Notes under the pieces: model-generated
Told to the model about the DNA's origin: nothing
Database searches by the model: none
The model's input: the letters and a program-made list of their open reading frames with translations, nothing else
Shown: positions 1-9,394 of the stretch, in pieces
How the letters are laid out: every line of letters starts with the position of its first letter
Position numbering within the stretch: position 1 is the first letter of the stretch
Assembly (NCBI GenBank): GCA_013407085.1
Contig: JACCGJ010001478.1
Location: 62,001-126,000 of the forward strand
DNA from: Atriophallophorus winterbourni
Taxonomy: Eukaryota > Platyhelminthes > Trematoda > Plagiorchiida > Microphallidae
Reading direction: 5' to 3'
DNA: 64,000 nucleotides
Translations under genes and position numbers: made by a program

Positions 1-1690
1 CATCCCCGCATCTTTACAAGCGTTATCTATCCTTTGACGTGTTCAAGAGTGGTGAGTAAGATTGGGTTAATTGAATATCGATACAGTGGAAAAATGGTTA
101 GCAATGTGTAACGACGAGGTCACTGTTAATCAGGGTTCATTAAACGAGTCCTGGTGGTCAAATAAACAGATACAGTGCGAGTTTAACTTGGGCAAATATA
201 AGGCTGTTATTTTTGTTTCAGAAGCATATACATTCGTGAGAAATGCAGTGAGGAATCGCGATGTTTTACTGACCATTCAACCATGCGCTTTAAGGTTTTG
301 GAAACTCATAGATCAAATGCTCAAAGTTCAACATTGAACCTACTCTGCGCAGCACTTGCTTGATTTTAGCACTTTCAGTATGACATAACTGGAATTTTGG
401 TGAAGTTTTAATTTGTATTTTCATGTCTTGTTATGTTTGAAAAATTTAAAAGGTCGGTCGTAGACCACCTGCTCCCGCAAGGTCAAATCCCTAACACTGA
501 AAATGCTCTTTTAATTATTAGCATAGCACAGTTCGCTCGCAGGAGGATTGAATCGAGCAGCGGAAGAAATACTGAAATCGCTGATGTTTTGCCGAAGGTT
601 TTGTGTAAAAATGCGACTGGTCTATGGGAGATTCTGTCATAGTCAAGATCAGTGTTGTTGCCATGCCTGTGTGCACAGAACAAAACGGACATTTGCATCA
701 CGTGATCGATCATTGATTATGACTGATCATGAAGCCCATCGTTAGTGATATATATCATCGCAGTTATCAAAACGACTCTTGAGTTACCGCCACGGGATTC
801 TCGATTGCTGGATTGCTAAATGTTTTACTCTTTAATAGGAGGATTTTAATTTGTCTAGGCTGGAATATATCCACTCTGGTTAAAAGATTGAATAATTGAT
901 CCATTTTTAATGAAGTTCAACAAATGAATCAATTATTTAATTGCATGGAACATGATTGAAGTACACCGAGAGGAAAATCAGTTGTCGAGATATGAAACAC
1001 AGATTGGTTATATTTGAAATTTTAGAAGAATCAACAAAGTCAATTTCTGATTTGACATTGAACACAAACCACGAAATTAACCTTTGTTTTATATCGATAA
1101 CAATATTGTTGTTGTAAATTTTCCAATAATGTTGACTATTTCAAACCTGGTTTTGGAATCACGCCGACTTTTTAACATGATAACAGCGTATTCTAATATC
1201 ATTTCAACAAATTTCGGACAAGCGTAAACATATCTAAGCATGTTTCGTAAGCATATCAATCGAAATATATTTATTATTGTACGGTTGTATGTATATACTA
1301 TTCTTTGGTAGCAATGCAATCTAATTAATGGACTAAAGGTAATCAATTCAACAGTTACAGCAGAATTTTAACATAAAAATCTATGCATTGGGTAGCAATG
1401 GTACCCCATTCTCGCCTAAACCGCAGAAAATATATTAATCTGTGCGTGTCAGTTTTTCGTTTAAAGTTTTAACTTCATTTTGTAGCAACTAATCTAATTA
1501 TTGGACTAAAAGTAATCAACTCAAAATAAAAGCAGAATTTTTAAAATTAAAATCTATGCAATGAGTAGCAATGATATTCCAACCTCGTCTAAACTATAGA
1601 AAATATTTTTAATCTTTCCGTTTCAGTTTTTCGTTTAAAATTTTACCTTCAAGCGTTTTTCATTCCACTAGCTTGCATGAGTTTAAAACG
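1..1690 (+). repeat. Segment paralogous to 38,100-39,600 (tail of an earlier array unit)
   Basis: Base-by-base reading shows the same sequence order as 38,100-39,600 in the same orientation, with many small indels. The shared landmarks include the start near 'gtggtgagtaagatt', the block around 430-760 and the end at 'gcttgcatgagtttaaaacga'. Open frames here (for example 71-337 on the plus strand) are not preserved in the paralogue, which carries a deletion across that frame. I therefore do not call a gene. I found no convincing exon with conserved splice sites. At about 1,690 homology to the paralogue stops and inverted locus sequence begins. Confidence 0.7.
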
Positions 1691-1934
1691 AAGTTAGTCG
1701 ATAAGGATATTCCTTGTTCCATTCATGAAAATCTGTGTCCGATACAATTCGAATCGGAGAAATACGTCTTAGCAGGATACTCCTGAAGATATCGCACATT
1801 TCCGTCACACTCCACGACCGGTTTTGTGCAGTTCGCAATCATCAGGCACGGGCGTTTATATGATTTATATTCTTATGAATCTTCTCAGTGTAAAATGAGT
1901 GTATATAGTCAGTTAGAATTACATGGTTTGAGAT

Positions 1935-2303
1935 TGTAGTGGATAAATACAAAAAATATAACAGGAAAATGTTATAGTAAAAAATAGACAAGGAACGAAC
2001 TCACGAAAAGTGAAAATTCAATGTCCAATGCAAATATCCACACACGAAAAGTATTCCAGCTCCAATCTCCGGTGTATCGCGTTGATCAGCAATTAGAATT
2101 GGCGAAGCTGAAAAATGTGACGAAAGTCAATTTTGCTGTTAACCGTCGTGATTCGCAAACACGCAATAACGCAGCACCGCGAAAATCAAGCAGAAGAGGA
2201 ACGCGCGCGGAAAAAGTATATTCTGGAATAATGTTTGATTAAAACAAACATTGATGGAAATGGAAGTACAATTAAAAAGAAAGTGAAATTACAAGTTGCT
2301 ACA
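1935..2303 (-). repeat. 3' LTR of the gypsy element
   Basis: The 369-bp repeat is almost identical to 4,144-4,512. Read on the minus strand it begins TGTAGCAAC and ends CTACA. A polypurine tract (AGAAGGGGGAG, minus strand, about 2,306-2,318) lies directly upstream, as expected where plus-strand priming occurs. Confidence 0.85.
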
Positions 2304-2354
2304 GAACTCCCCCTTCTAGAGCGTGAGTCGATGGATGAACGCTCGATACATCGT

Positions 2355-2700
2355 TTATGGCATGTATTCAACCAGTCTTGCGGGGAACCTCACTCTGCGG
2401 CCGGTTCGTGTTTGACGAGATGAAGGAGTAGACAGGATGGGTGGGGTCGATTGGATGTAACATCACTGGTCGTCATAGGCTGTGTGGGTGGGGTCGAAGT
2501 GGTAGCTTCTTGCGATGACTTTCGTTCAACGTAAGCGGGTTTGAAGCGATCGATGCTAGCTTTGTCTTTATTACCGTTGCGTAGCTGAAAGTGTTGCTTT
2601 GGTCTTGAGCGGTGAGGTGCTGGTTCGGCTTCGCCAGCAGTGCGATTGTCAAGTACCCTTTTGCCAGTCTTTCTTAGTGTGGAGCCAAATTCGCGTTTTT
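2355..2700 (-). pseudogene. Integrase C-terminal tail of the gypsy element (fragment)
   Basis: The minus strand encodes a tail ending TRTGRRVRFPARLVEYMP and a stop at 2,355-2,357, preceded by a segment with LRNGNKDKASIDRFKPAYVE. Tails of the type 'RTRSGRRVRFPxRLVEY' end the polyproteins of many invertebrate gypsy elements, where they follow the integrase core. Nothing of the catalytic DDE core is visible, so only the last ~100 codons remain after the internal deletion. Confidence 0.6.
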
Positions 2701-2706
2701 CTGCTC

Positions 2707-3621
2707 TCAGCTTTTTAGGCGGTAGCCTGCGACAACATTTCGAGGCCCTTTAGTGACGATGTGATGATGAACATCGTAGGTGGGTTGCTCCGTGTATTGT
2801 GGTGGGCGTGTTTGGGTTGGGAAATCGCTGTAAGTGGCATTGTTCGGGACGAAAATTCGAACACCAGGTGAGGTGATTGAACATAGTTTACCGGACACGT
2901 TTAGTGACGTGGTATTGTTTTGTAGCCGTCGGTGCTGGAGATCGACTAGGAGACCGTATTTCGTCAGAAAGTCGATACCGATGATAGGCTTCTGAACATC
3001 GGCTATCAAGAAGACGAAAGGGAATTCAAGTCTAAGTCCGAGGTCAAGTGTCAAAAAAATTTCACCGTAAGTCGAGATCTTCGAATTGATAGCCGCCTGC
3101 AATGTGATGCCTGAAGGACGGAGGTCGTGTTTCTCGTAACTGCGCGGTATAACGCTTACCTCGGCGCCGGGGTCTACGAGAAAATTAAGTTTATTCGACG
3201 CATCGTATATATACAGGAGGCGACTGGGGCGTTTGCCAGGAGCAGCCGTCGCCATTACTGACTGGCAACCCGGTTTCACGACTTTGTGTGCGTTAGAGTG
3301 TTTACAGCCTGGACTGCAGTTACGCGCGGCGTCTTCAAAACGGCGATGGTAATAGCGAAACCAGTTGTTATCGCGAGAGCGAGAGCGGATTCTACTTCTG
3401 GAACGCTGGCGAAGTAATGATCGGGAGTGTTTAGAACGTTCCATGTTAGAGATTGTGAGCTGTAATGATGAGAGCTCTTTAGTCAACGTTGCTAAAGAGG
3501 TTTCTAGCTCTGATACGTAACTCGCTTTGGTTGCCTGATTAACGTTGGTTCCGCCTAAATTTTCGTGGATTCTGTCTGCTAGTTCGGTCAATGTGTCGAG
3601 GCAGACTTGGTCGACCGACAC
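2707..3621 (-). pseudogene. Gypsy gag C-terminal part plus aspartic protease
   Basis: The 304-codon frame begins with a gag-like helical, arginine/serine-rich region (residues 1-125; SRSRSRIRSRSR-type stretch) with CxxxC-HxxxH spacing near residues 103-112. A retroviral-type aspartic protease follows at about residues 130-225. Its active-site motif reads LVDPGAEVSVIP, where the family norm is D-T/S-G-A, so the active-site Thr/Ser is replaced by Pro. The second conserved block (IADVQKPIIGIDFLTKYGLL) is intact. The frame then enters the linker before reverse transcriptase (HHHIVTKGPRNV) and stops. Gag N-terminus lies in another frame at 3,870-4,055. Probably inactive. Confidence 0.75.
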
Positions 3622-3869
3622 AGCAAGGATGGCGGTGGTGCTGTGTGGCAGGCATTTCAGCCAAAGTTGCTGTAATACGGAATCGTCTTACTTTGTGTTG
3701 CCCACCAGGGAACGCATGTGACGTAACAGCTGTGAAGGGGTTCTGTCGCTCAGTTCTACACCAGCCAGCAGTTGTTTTAGTCTGGCTTCGTCAGAGGCTG
3801 CTTGAGCACAGCAGCCTTCGGTGTGTCGTAAGGCTAAATGGAGGGCATGGGGTCAAGAACGTCTAATAC

Positions 3870-4055
3870 TTATTTCGCGATGTAGGACGGTAATTGTGAT
3901 TGTACGAAAGAAAACTTGACTAATTGTTTCTTGATTCGTCTGAAACGAAACATACCCTCTATTTGGATGAACCACACGTGCGGGTTTGCAGGGTCAAAAG
4001 CTGGCGTGTTACAGCTGATCACGTTCATTTGCGATTCGTTAAGTTCAGACGACAT
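3870..4055 (-). pseudogene. Gypsy gag N-terminus
   Basis: A 61-codon frame begins MSSELNESQ and contains PAFDPANPHVWFIQIEGMF. This matches the start of many invertebrate gypsy Gag proteins (consensus of the type F-x-P-x-x-P-x-x-W-F-x-Q-x-E). It stops early. The rest of gag up to 3,621 is frameshifted. It sits 89 bp downstream of the 5' LTR on the minus strand, where gag should start. Confidence 0.65.
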
Positions 4056-4125
4056 TATAGCAAAATTGAAAAAATAACGGGAGTTCTGAGCGAAAAATGG
4101 AATACGGGCTCACCAATTATGTAAT

Positions 4126-4143
4126 GCTCGGGCTCACCAATTA
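4126..4143 (-). promoter_or_regulatory. Primer-binding site of the gypsy element, duplicated
   Basis: Immediately after the 5' LTR on the minus strand is ATTGGTGAGCCCGAGC, the position of a tRNA primer-binding site. A near-identical stretch (ATTGGTGAGCCCGT) recurs about 25 bp further on (4,103-4,118), with the same preceding bases. The site looks tandemly duplicated. The matching tRNA was not identified. Confidence 0.5.
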
Positions 4144-4512
4144 TGTAGTGGATAAATGCAAAAAATATAACAGGAAAATGTTATAGTAAAAAATAGACAA
4201 GGAACGAACTCACGAAAAGTGAAAATTCAATGTCCAATGCAAATATCCACACACAAAAAATATTCCAGCTCCGAACTCCGGTGTATCGCATTGATCAGCA
4301 ATTTGAATTGGCGAAGCTGAAAAATGTGATGAAAGTCAATTTTGCTGTTAACCGTCGTGATTCGCAAACACGCAATAACGCAGCACCACGAAAATCAAGC
4401 AGAAGAGGAACGCGCACGGAAAAAGTATATTGTGGAATAGTGTTTGATTAAAACAAACATTGATGGAAATGGAAGAACAATTAAAAAGAAAGTGAAATTA
4501 CAAGTTGCTACA
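4144..4512 (-). repeat. 5' LTR of the gypsy element
   Basis: The 369-bp partner of 1,935-2,303. It differs at roughly a dozen positions, for example in the stretch around 4,253-4,310. The right flank (AGATGAACTC) begins with the 4-bp target duplication. Confidence 0.85.
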
Positions 4513-4810
4513 AGATGAACTCTCCATTTAAATACGAAATAAATTAAATTGCTGTGATTTTTGAGTTGTGTGGTATGGTGCCAGGTGCTAGCATAGCCGT
4601 GAACTAGTATATGCTTCCTCCATTCAAAATAGCCATCACGTTACATGCTAGCATGTCAGGTTGAGATATCCCTCATTGCTAAACATTATATTTTTAAAAT
4701 TTCTCAGAGCTTTTCGTCAAACCCTATTCAACAACACGAGAATAATACCGTTCAATCACCAACTGTAAGACGATGATTTAGTGATTTATCCATTTTTTAC
4801 TAATTCCGTC

Positions 4811-5035
4811 TGTTAGCAGAGCACACTCTGTTGTATAGTCAACGAACGAACTATCGATTAATCATCAATCAATATCGATGGTGAGTTCAAATTATGATTT
4901 GCACTCACTGTGATATTCACGCACTCGCTCACTTTGTGATACTCTTTGCATTCGGTGAATAGACGAGTTCAGTAACGGTTGTGTTCTGTAAATCCCACGG
5001 CAGAGCCAGCAACCGAGCAAACCACAGATATAACA
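4811..5035 (+). repeat. 5' LTR (225 bp)
   Basis: It begins TGTTAG and ends ATAACA. The downstream sequence ATTTGGCGACGGG (5,036-5,048) sits where the primer-binding site should be. The last ~160 bp recur at 6,084-6,240. Confidence 0.75.
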
Positions 5036-5147
5036 ATTTGGCGACGGGAAGAATAAAACATAGCAATACGAAAAGGCAATCACAGCAGGAGAATTAAAAT
5101 CAATACTTCAGCATCAGCAACGCTAATTCGAAGAAGCACAAGCCCGT

Positions 5148-6090
5148 TTGATACAGACACTTTTGAAAAATCTGAGTGTCATTTCTGAAGGAAAGAAAAC
5201 TGACATACAAAACTCAGTGGTGGATGCAATCATCAACAGCATCCCCAAATTCAATTACGACGCAGAAAGCGGTCTCACCTTCGAATCTTGGTTCAAGAGA
5301 TTCAAAGATATTTTTCAATCCGATCTCAACAACGCAGATGATGATAAAAACGAGACTGCTGCTGAGAAAACTGGGCACGTTGGAACGTGAGAAGTTTATT
5401 AACTTAATTTTGCCGAAATCCATAAGTGCATTCACTTCTGATCAGATTGTACAACTGTTAGAAGAATTGCTTTGCGAAAAATCATCCTCGTTCAATAGAA
5501 GATATAACTGCATGAGATTGGTCAAGGAGGATTGCAATGATTTTGTGACTTATGCAGGAAATGTTAACAGAGCATTTGAACGGTTCAAGTTCGGAGATAT
5601 GTCTGAAGACCAATTTCCATCGCTGATATTGTGGTTTGTAGTCAGAAAAGGATCAAGAGATTCGCACGAGACTACTGTCGCGACTCGATCAAGATCCGAA
5701 CATCAACATGATGTCAATGACAACCGAATGCCAGAGACTGCTAAATTTGAAGTGTGACACTGCGATTGTCGAACAAAACTCCTGCCAGAATGAGCCGGTG
5801 GTATTAGCCGTCAAGCACCAAAGTAGCCGGCAGAATGATCATCATGTCGATCAAGACGCGAAGCCCCCATCCCAGTGCTGCCATTGTGACGAATGGCACT
5901 TTGTGCGATATTGCCCATTCAAGATGCACCGATGCCTGAAGTGCTACAGCAAGGGGCATATCGAAAACTACTGCCGCAGAAACTATTTTAAGAAATCAGT
6001 GTTCAATGATCTCTATCCTGTCTGCGCCACCTTCAAGACCCCAGAAGATGGCCGTTCGGCGGAAGAAGAGCCGCCTCAAATTAATGGTGA
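5148..6090 (+). pseudogene. Retrotransposon Gag with two zinc knuckles, frameshifted
   Basis: Three overlapping frames together read as one Gag. The first part (5,148 to ~5,350) contains FNYDAESGLTFESWFKRFKD, the start of a capsid-like domain common in gypsy elements of worms. A second frame (~5,345-5,690) continues with KLGTLEREKFINLILPK and SFNRRYNCMRL. A third (~5,650-6,086) contains SMTTECQRLLNLKCDTAIVE and two zinc knuckles: CX2CX3HX4C in CCHCDEWHFVRYC and CX2CX4HX4C in CLKCYSKGHIENYC. At least two frameshifts separate these parts, so it is not translatable as one protein. Protease and pol do not follow, because the frame runs into the partial 3' LTR. Confidence 0.8.
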
Positions 6091-6240
6091 GTTCAAATTA
6101 TGCTTTCCACTCACTGTGATATTCACGCACTTGCTCACTTTATGATACTCTTTGCATTCGCTGAATAGACGAGATCAGTAACGGTTGTGTTCTCTCTAAC
6201 CACACGAATGTGCCAGCAGTAGCAGATCACAGACATAACA
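6084..6240 (+). repeat. Truncated 3' LTR
   Basis: Starting at ATGGTGAGTTCAAATTATG it follows 4,873-5,035 with scattered mismatches, ending CAGACATAACA. The first ~60 bp of the LTR are missing, replaced by gag sequence. Confidence 0.75.
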
Positions 6241-6419
6241 CCATCCCTAACAAAATCATTTTAGTGTTTGTTGCATCGTAATAAATCAAAAGGAAATTTT
6301 TACTGCTGTTTGCACTCATCCGGTATGGGCATTTATATCATTTATATTCTTATGAATATTCTCAATGTAACATTGGTGTATATAGTGTGTTAGAACAACT
6401 TGGTTATAGATGATTTTAG

Positions 6420-6900
6420 CTTAACTCTTTCCAATTACATCCGAAATAAATTAAATTCCTGAGATTTTTGAGTTGCGTGGTTTGGTGCCAGATGCTGTAG
6501 ACTAGTATATGCTTCCTTCATTTCAAAGTAGTCACCAAGTTACATGATGGCATGTCAGGTTGAGATATCCTTCATTGCTAAAGATTACATTTGTTTAATT
6601 TCTCAGAGCTTTTTGTCAAACCCTATCCAGCAACAAGTGAATAATACTGTTCAATCACAAACTGTAAGTCGATGAATCAGAGATTTTAACCATTTTTACG
6701 AATTCCATCCCTAACAAAATCACTTTAGTGCTTGTTACATCGTAATAAATCCAAAGGAAATTTTTACTCACAACACATAAATTTGTCATTCTGTGATTGA
6801 GCAACACATGGTTGCTTTAATGTCTAATTAAATTTCAAGTGATCTCAAACCATTTCCAAATAGATACGTATGTATTAATCATATGAGAAACAAATTATAT
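6420..6900 (-). repeat. Second tandem copy of the locus segment, intact insertion site
   Basis: Parallel to 4,513-4,810 plus 6,241-6,300, and to the reverse complement of about 19,030-19,190 plus 19,530-19,790. It gives the unoccupied target site for the LTR element (about 6,700). It also shows that the LINE fragment present at 19,187-19,525 is absent from this copy. No coding signal seen. Confidence 0.65.
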
Positions 6901-6911
6901 TCTATTTTCAG

Positions 6912-7209
6912 ACCAGTCCGATCATCTGCCGCTTTAATATAGACCGTCTTCATATCCACAAAAACACAAGTAAGTCACATTTGCTCCATGACATATGAAA
7001 CTCTCACAAAACGATGTCCAAAAAAACTATAGTTAAACAGATTACTTTTATATATCCAACAAATCGTACATATAATGTTGAACACACGTACATTTGTAAA
7101 TACACATCGATATGCATACATATACAAACACTTCCACTAAACATATATTTATGAATGTTTACACATACATACATACATACATACATACATACATACATAC
7201 ATACATACA

Positions 7210-7243
<34 letters not shown>

Positions 7244-7777
7244 CATACATACATACAAAATGTCAGCATATGTACCTATACTGAACTATTCGACGTTTGT
7301 TAACTCATTAAATTGTAAACGTGCCATCATATTTTAGCTTACTTTTTATATTCGTCAACTGCCTTCCTTTATAGGGAACACAAACTTCCATTCCATTTAT
7401 CAAAGCATCCGACTTCAGCCTAGGACATTCTTCATTTGTAAGTTTTTGCAAGCTTCCATTCATACGAAACTTGCCATCATGCCTATTTACTGCGTTATAC
7501 ATCTAAATCGCTTTCCAATTCGCAGTCCACAATAGCATAATAATCAGCGCGTGGAAAATCGGTTCAACATTGAACAGATACACGTTCACGAAAACATTGT
7601 GAGTTACAGAACATGTAATAAACTAAAAGCCTTGTTTTCTAATCTACATGTTTTGTGTAAACTCTTGTTAAAAAACCATTGCATGGCTATCGATCCGGTA
7701 TATTTTTATCCCAGGGATTTCAACCGAATACTACAGGATCAAATGAAAACCATTTCACAAGACTTGATTCTGTATCG
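6912..7777 (+). pseudogene. Inverted micro-exon gene copy with four exons, damaged
   Basis: Four micro-exons in plus orientation keep both splice sites. 6,912-6,969 matches the 57-bp exon but is 58 bp. 7,375-7,437 is 63 bp and reads GTQTSIPFIKASDFSLGHSS. 7,526-7,598 matches the 72-bp exon but has one extra base. 7,715-7,777 is 63 bp and reads GFQPNTTGSNENHFTRLDSV. The order is the same as in copies 1 and 2. The one-base insertions in two of the exons break the frame, so this is a relic, unless alternative acceptors (such as the AG before CGCGTGGAAAAT) skip the damage. Confidence 0.65.
7164..7257 (+). repeat. (CATA)n microsatellite
   Basis: About 23 tandem CATA units with one interruption, lying in the intron between the first two exons of the inverted gene copy. 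The other gene copies have (TATG)n at the equivalent intron on the opposite strand. Confidence 0.95.
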
Positions 7778-7789
7778 GTGAGTCAAATT

Positions 7790-7945
7790 TTGAAAAACGC
7801 TCAAACTCTCCGTCTATTAATATGACTTCAGTCTAATTAATCGACTGTGGATAGAGTTAACTTTTTGCGACGGTTTTCTGCTGTGCATCATGTATTTGAT
7901 TTCAAATCCACATAATGGATGTATATTTTGAGCGCTTTTCAATAT
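7790..7945. other. Centre of a palindrome
   Basis: This ~150-bp spacer separates two oppositely oriented locus copies. 7,321-7,785 and 7,945-8,420 are reverse complements, including the three exons they share. Nothing coding is seen in the spacer. Confidence 0.7.
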
Positions 7946-7954
7946 TTGACTCAC

Positions 7955-8355
7955 CGATGCAGGATCACGTCCACCGAAATGGTTTTCATTTGATTCAGTT
8001 GTATTCGGTTGAAATCCCTGGTATAAAATACATAGGATTGCTATTTAATCAAGCATTTTTAACGAGAGTGTACACACATCAATAGGATTAGAAAACGAGG
8101 CTTTTAGTTTAATACATGTTTTGTAACTCACATTTTTTTCGTGAACGTGTATCTGTTCAATGTTGAACCGATTTTACACGCGCTGATTATTATGCATTGT
8201 GGACTGCGAATTGGATAAACGATTTAGATGTAAAACTCAGTAAATAGGCATGATGGCAAGTTTCGTATGAATGGAAGCGCACAAAAACTTACAAATGAAG
8301 AATATCCAAGGCTGAAGTCGGATGCTTGGATAAATTGAAGGAAATTTTGTGTTCC
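7955..8355 (-). pseudogene. Second arm of the palindrome: three micro-exons, one with a stop
   Basis: On the minus strand: 8,293-8,355 (63 bp, GTQNFLQFIQASDFSLGYSS), 8,132-8,203 (72 bp, starts STMHNNQRV then TAA) and 7,955-8,017 (63 bp, GFQPNTTESNENHFGGRDPA). All three keep AG acceptor and GTGAGT or GTAAGT donor. The stop codon in the 72-bp exon makes this arm a pseudogene as well. The outer two exons stay open but have many amino-acid changes relative to the other copies. Confidence 0.65.
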
Positions 8356-8475
8356 CTATGGAGGAAGACAGTTCACGAATATAAAAAATAAAAGGGAATG
8401 TGATAACACGGTTAAAAATGAATGAGTTAACAAAACGTCGAACGGTTGAATGTACGTACACATGCTGGCATTTTG

Positions 8476-8752
8476 TATGTATGTATGTATGTATGTAAAA
8501 TCGATTGTATGTATGTATGAATGTATGTATGTATGAATTTATGAATTTATGTATGTACGAACGTATGTATGTATGTATGAATGTATGTTTGTATGTATGT
8601 ATGTATGTATGTATGTATGTATGTATGTATGTATGTATGTATGTATGTATGCATGTATGTATGTATGTATGTATGTATGTATGTATGTATGCATGTATGT
8701 ATGTATGTACGTATGTATGTATGTATGTATCTATGTATGTATGTATGTATGC
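8476..8752 (+). repeat. (TATG)n microsatellite
   Basis: Long TATG tract with point-mutated units, at the same intron position as the tracts at 18,281 and 30,921. Translations in either strand (MYVC or YIHT repeats) are artefacts of the tetranucleotide. Confidence 0.95.
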
Positions 8753-8849
8753 AGGCATATACATTTGTATTTATGCAGGTATTCATGTGTTTTTGGCCTC
8801 CTCCGGTCAATGTCGACCATGGATGTGCATCACATTGGCATGATGTTCT

Positions 8850-9331
8850 CATGTTTTACAGCTATTTGAATGACTAAGCAGTCCGATTTGGGAGGAACAA
8901 TCTCTCCCGCAGCGCTGGCATCGATAGTCAGAACTCGGTTGTATTGCGTCAGTTGCACGTCGGCGGCGTGATCTGCGTTCAGCCGCCAAGAGCTGTATCT
9001 TCTCCTCCCCGGCTTGCAGACGACGCTTTACACAATGTCTCTAAAGTGAACGATCAAGAGCAAGTTCTTCCCAACTCGCCAGGTCAATGCCGAGAGCTTT
9101 CATATCTCTTTTGCAAACGTCTTTGTACCACAAGTGCGGTCTGTCCAAAGGTCGACTTCCTAATTGCAACTCACCGTAGAGTAGATCTTTCAGAGTACGA
9201 CCGTTTTCCATTCTATAGACATGACCAAGCGAGCGCAGGCGGCGCTGTCGCAATAAGGTGAACATGCTATGTAGACCAGCTTCCAAAAGCACTTCAGCAT
9301 TAGTCACTCTGTCCACCCACGATATGTTCAA
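8850..9331 (-). pseudogene. RTE-like ORF C-terminus with zinc finger
   Basis: 9,331-9,041 encodes NISWVDRVTNAEVLLEAGLH, then LRQRRLRSLGHVYRMENGRT and LLYGELQLGSRPLDRPHLWY, the conserved tail after the reverse transcriptase in this LINE type. Further downstream another frame gives CQRCGRDCSSQIGLLSHSNS followed by C (about 8,860-8,925), a CX2C...H-x-x-x-C type finger usual at the end of these ORFs. The frames do not join. Confidence 0.75.
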
Positions 9332-9394
9332 GATACGACGGATGCTTCGTAGAAGGAAAGCATTCAGCTTCCGTTCGAGTCTTACGTGAATGGT

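Larger units (their letters stand above)
1935..4512 (-). mobile_element. Gypsy-type LTR retrotransposon, pol mostly deleted
   Basis: Two 369-bp direct repeats (1,935-2,303 and 4,144-4,512), each starting TG and ending CA, bound an internal region of about 1.84 kb. The flanking 4-mers are identical (AGAT at 1,931-1,934 and 4,513-4,516), the expected Ty3/gypsy target duplication. On the minus strand the order is 5' LTR, primer-binding-like site, gag, protease, then a C-terminal integrase tail, a purine tract and the 3' LTR. Reverse transcriptase, RNase H and most of integrase are missing, which implies an internal deletion near 2,700. I count about a dozen mismatches between the LTRs, so the insertion is not recent. 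It is non-autonomous. Confidence 0.85.
4811..6240 (+). mobile_element. LTR retrotransposon reduced to 5' LTR, gag and partial 3' LTR
   Basis: The left LTR runs TGTTAG...TAACA (4,811-5,035), giving a 5-bp terminal inverted repeat. The right end (6,084-6,240) repeats only the last two thirds of the LTR, joined directly to the gag reading region. All of pol and the start of the 3' LTR are therefore gone. Flanks are CCGTC (4,806-4,810) and CCATC (6,241-6,245), an imperfect 5-bp target duplication. An uninterrupted version of the site (GAATTCCATCCCTAAC) is present in the tandem copy at about 6,700, which confirms the insertion point. Confidence 0.8.
1691..7790 (-). repeat. Inverted, rearranged copy of the micro-exon gene locus (interrupted by two LTR elements)
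   Basis: Bases 1,691-1,934 match the reverse complement of about 19,780-20,005. Bases 4,513-4,810 with 6,241-6,300, and again 6,420-6,770, match the reverse complement of about 19,030-19,190 plus 19,530-19,790. Bases 6,890-7,790 match the reverse complement of 17,750-18,940. The segment therefore runs through the array unit backwards. A stretch of about 350 bp is present twice in tandem, and the first copy is split by the LTR element at 4,811-6,240. It lacks the (CTT)n-tailed LINE fragment found in copies 1 and 2. Confidence 0.7.

Noticed and set aside
71..337. 88-codon frame near the window start
   Set aside because: Its paralogue at 38,170-38,420 has deletions that destroy the frame; no motif.
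8505..8877. MYVC / YIHT repeat proteins at the TATG tracts
   Set aside because: Every frame of a TATG or CATA tetranucleotide is open or nearly so; pure microsatellite artefact.
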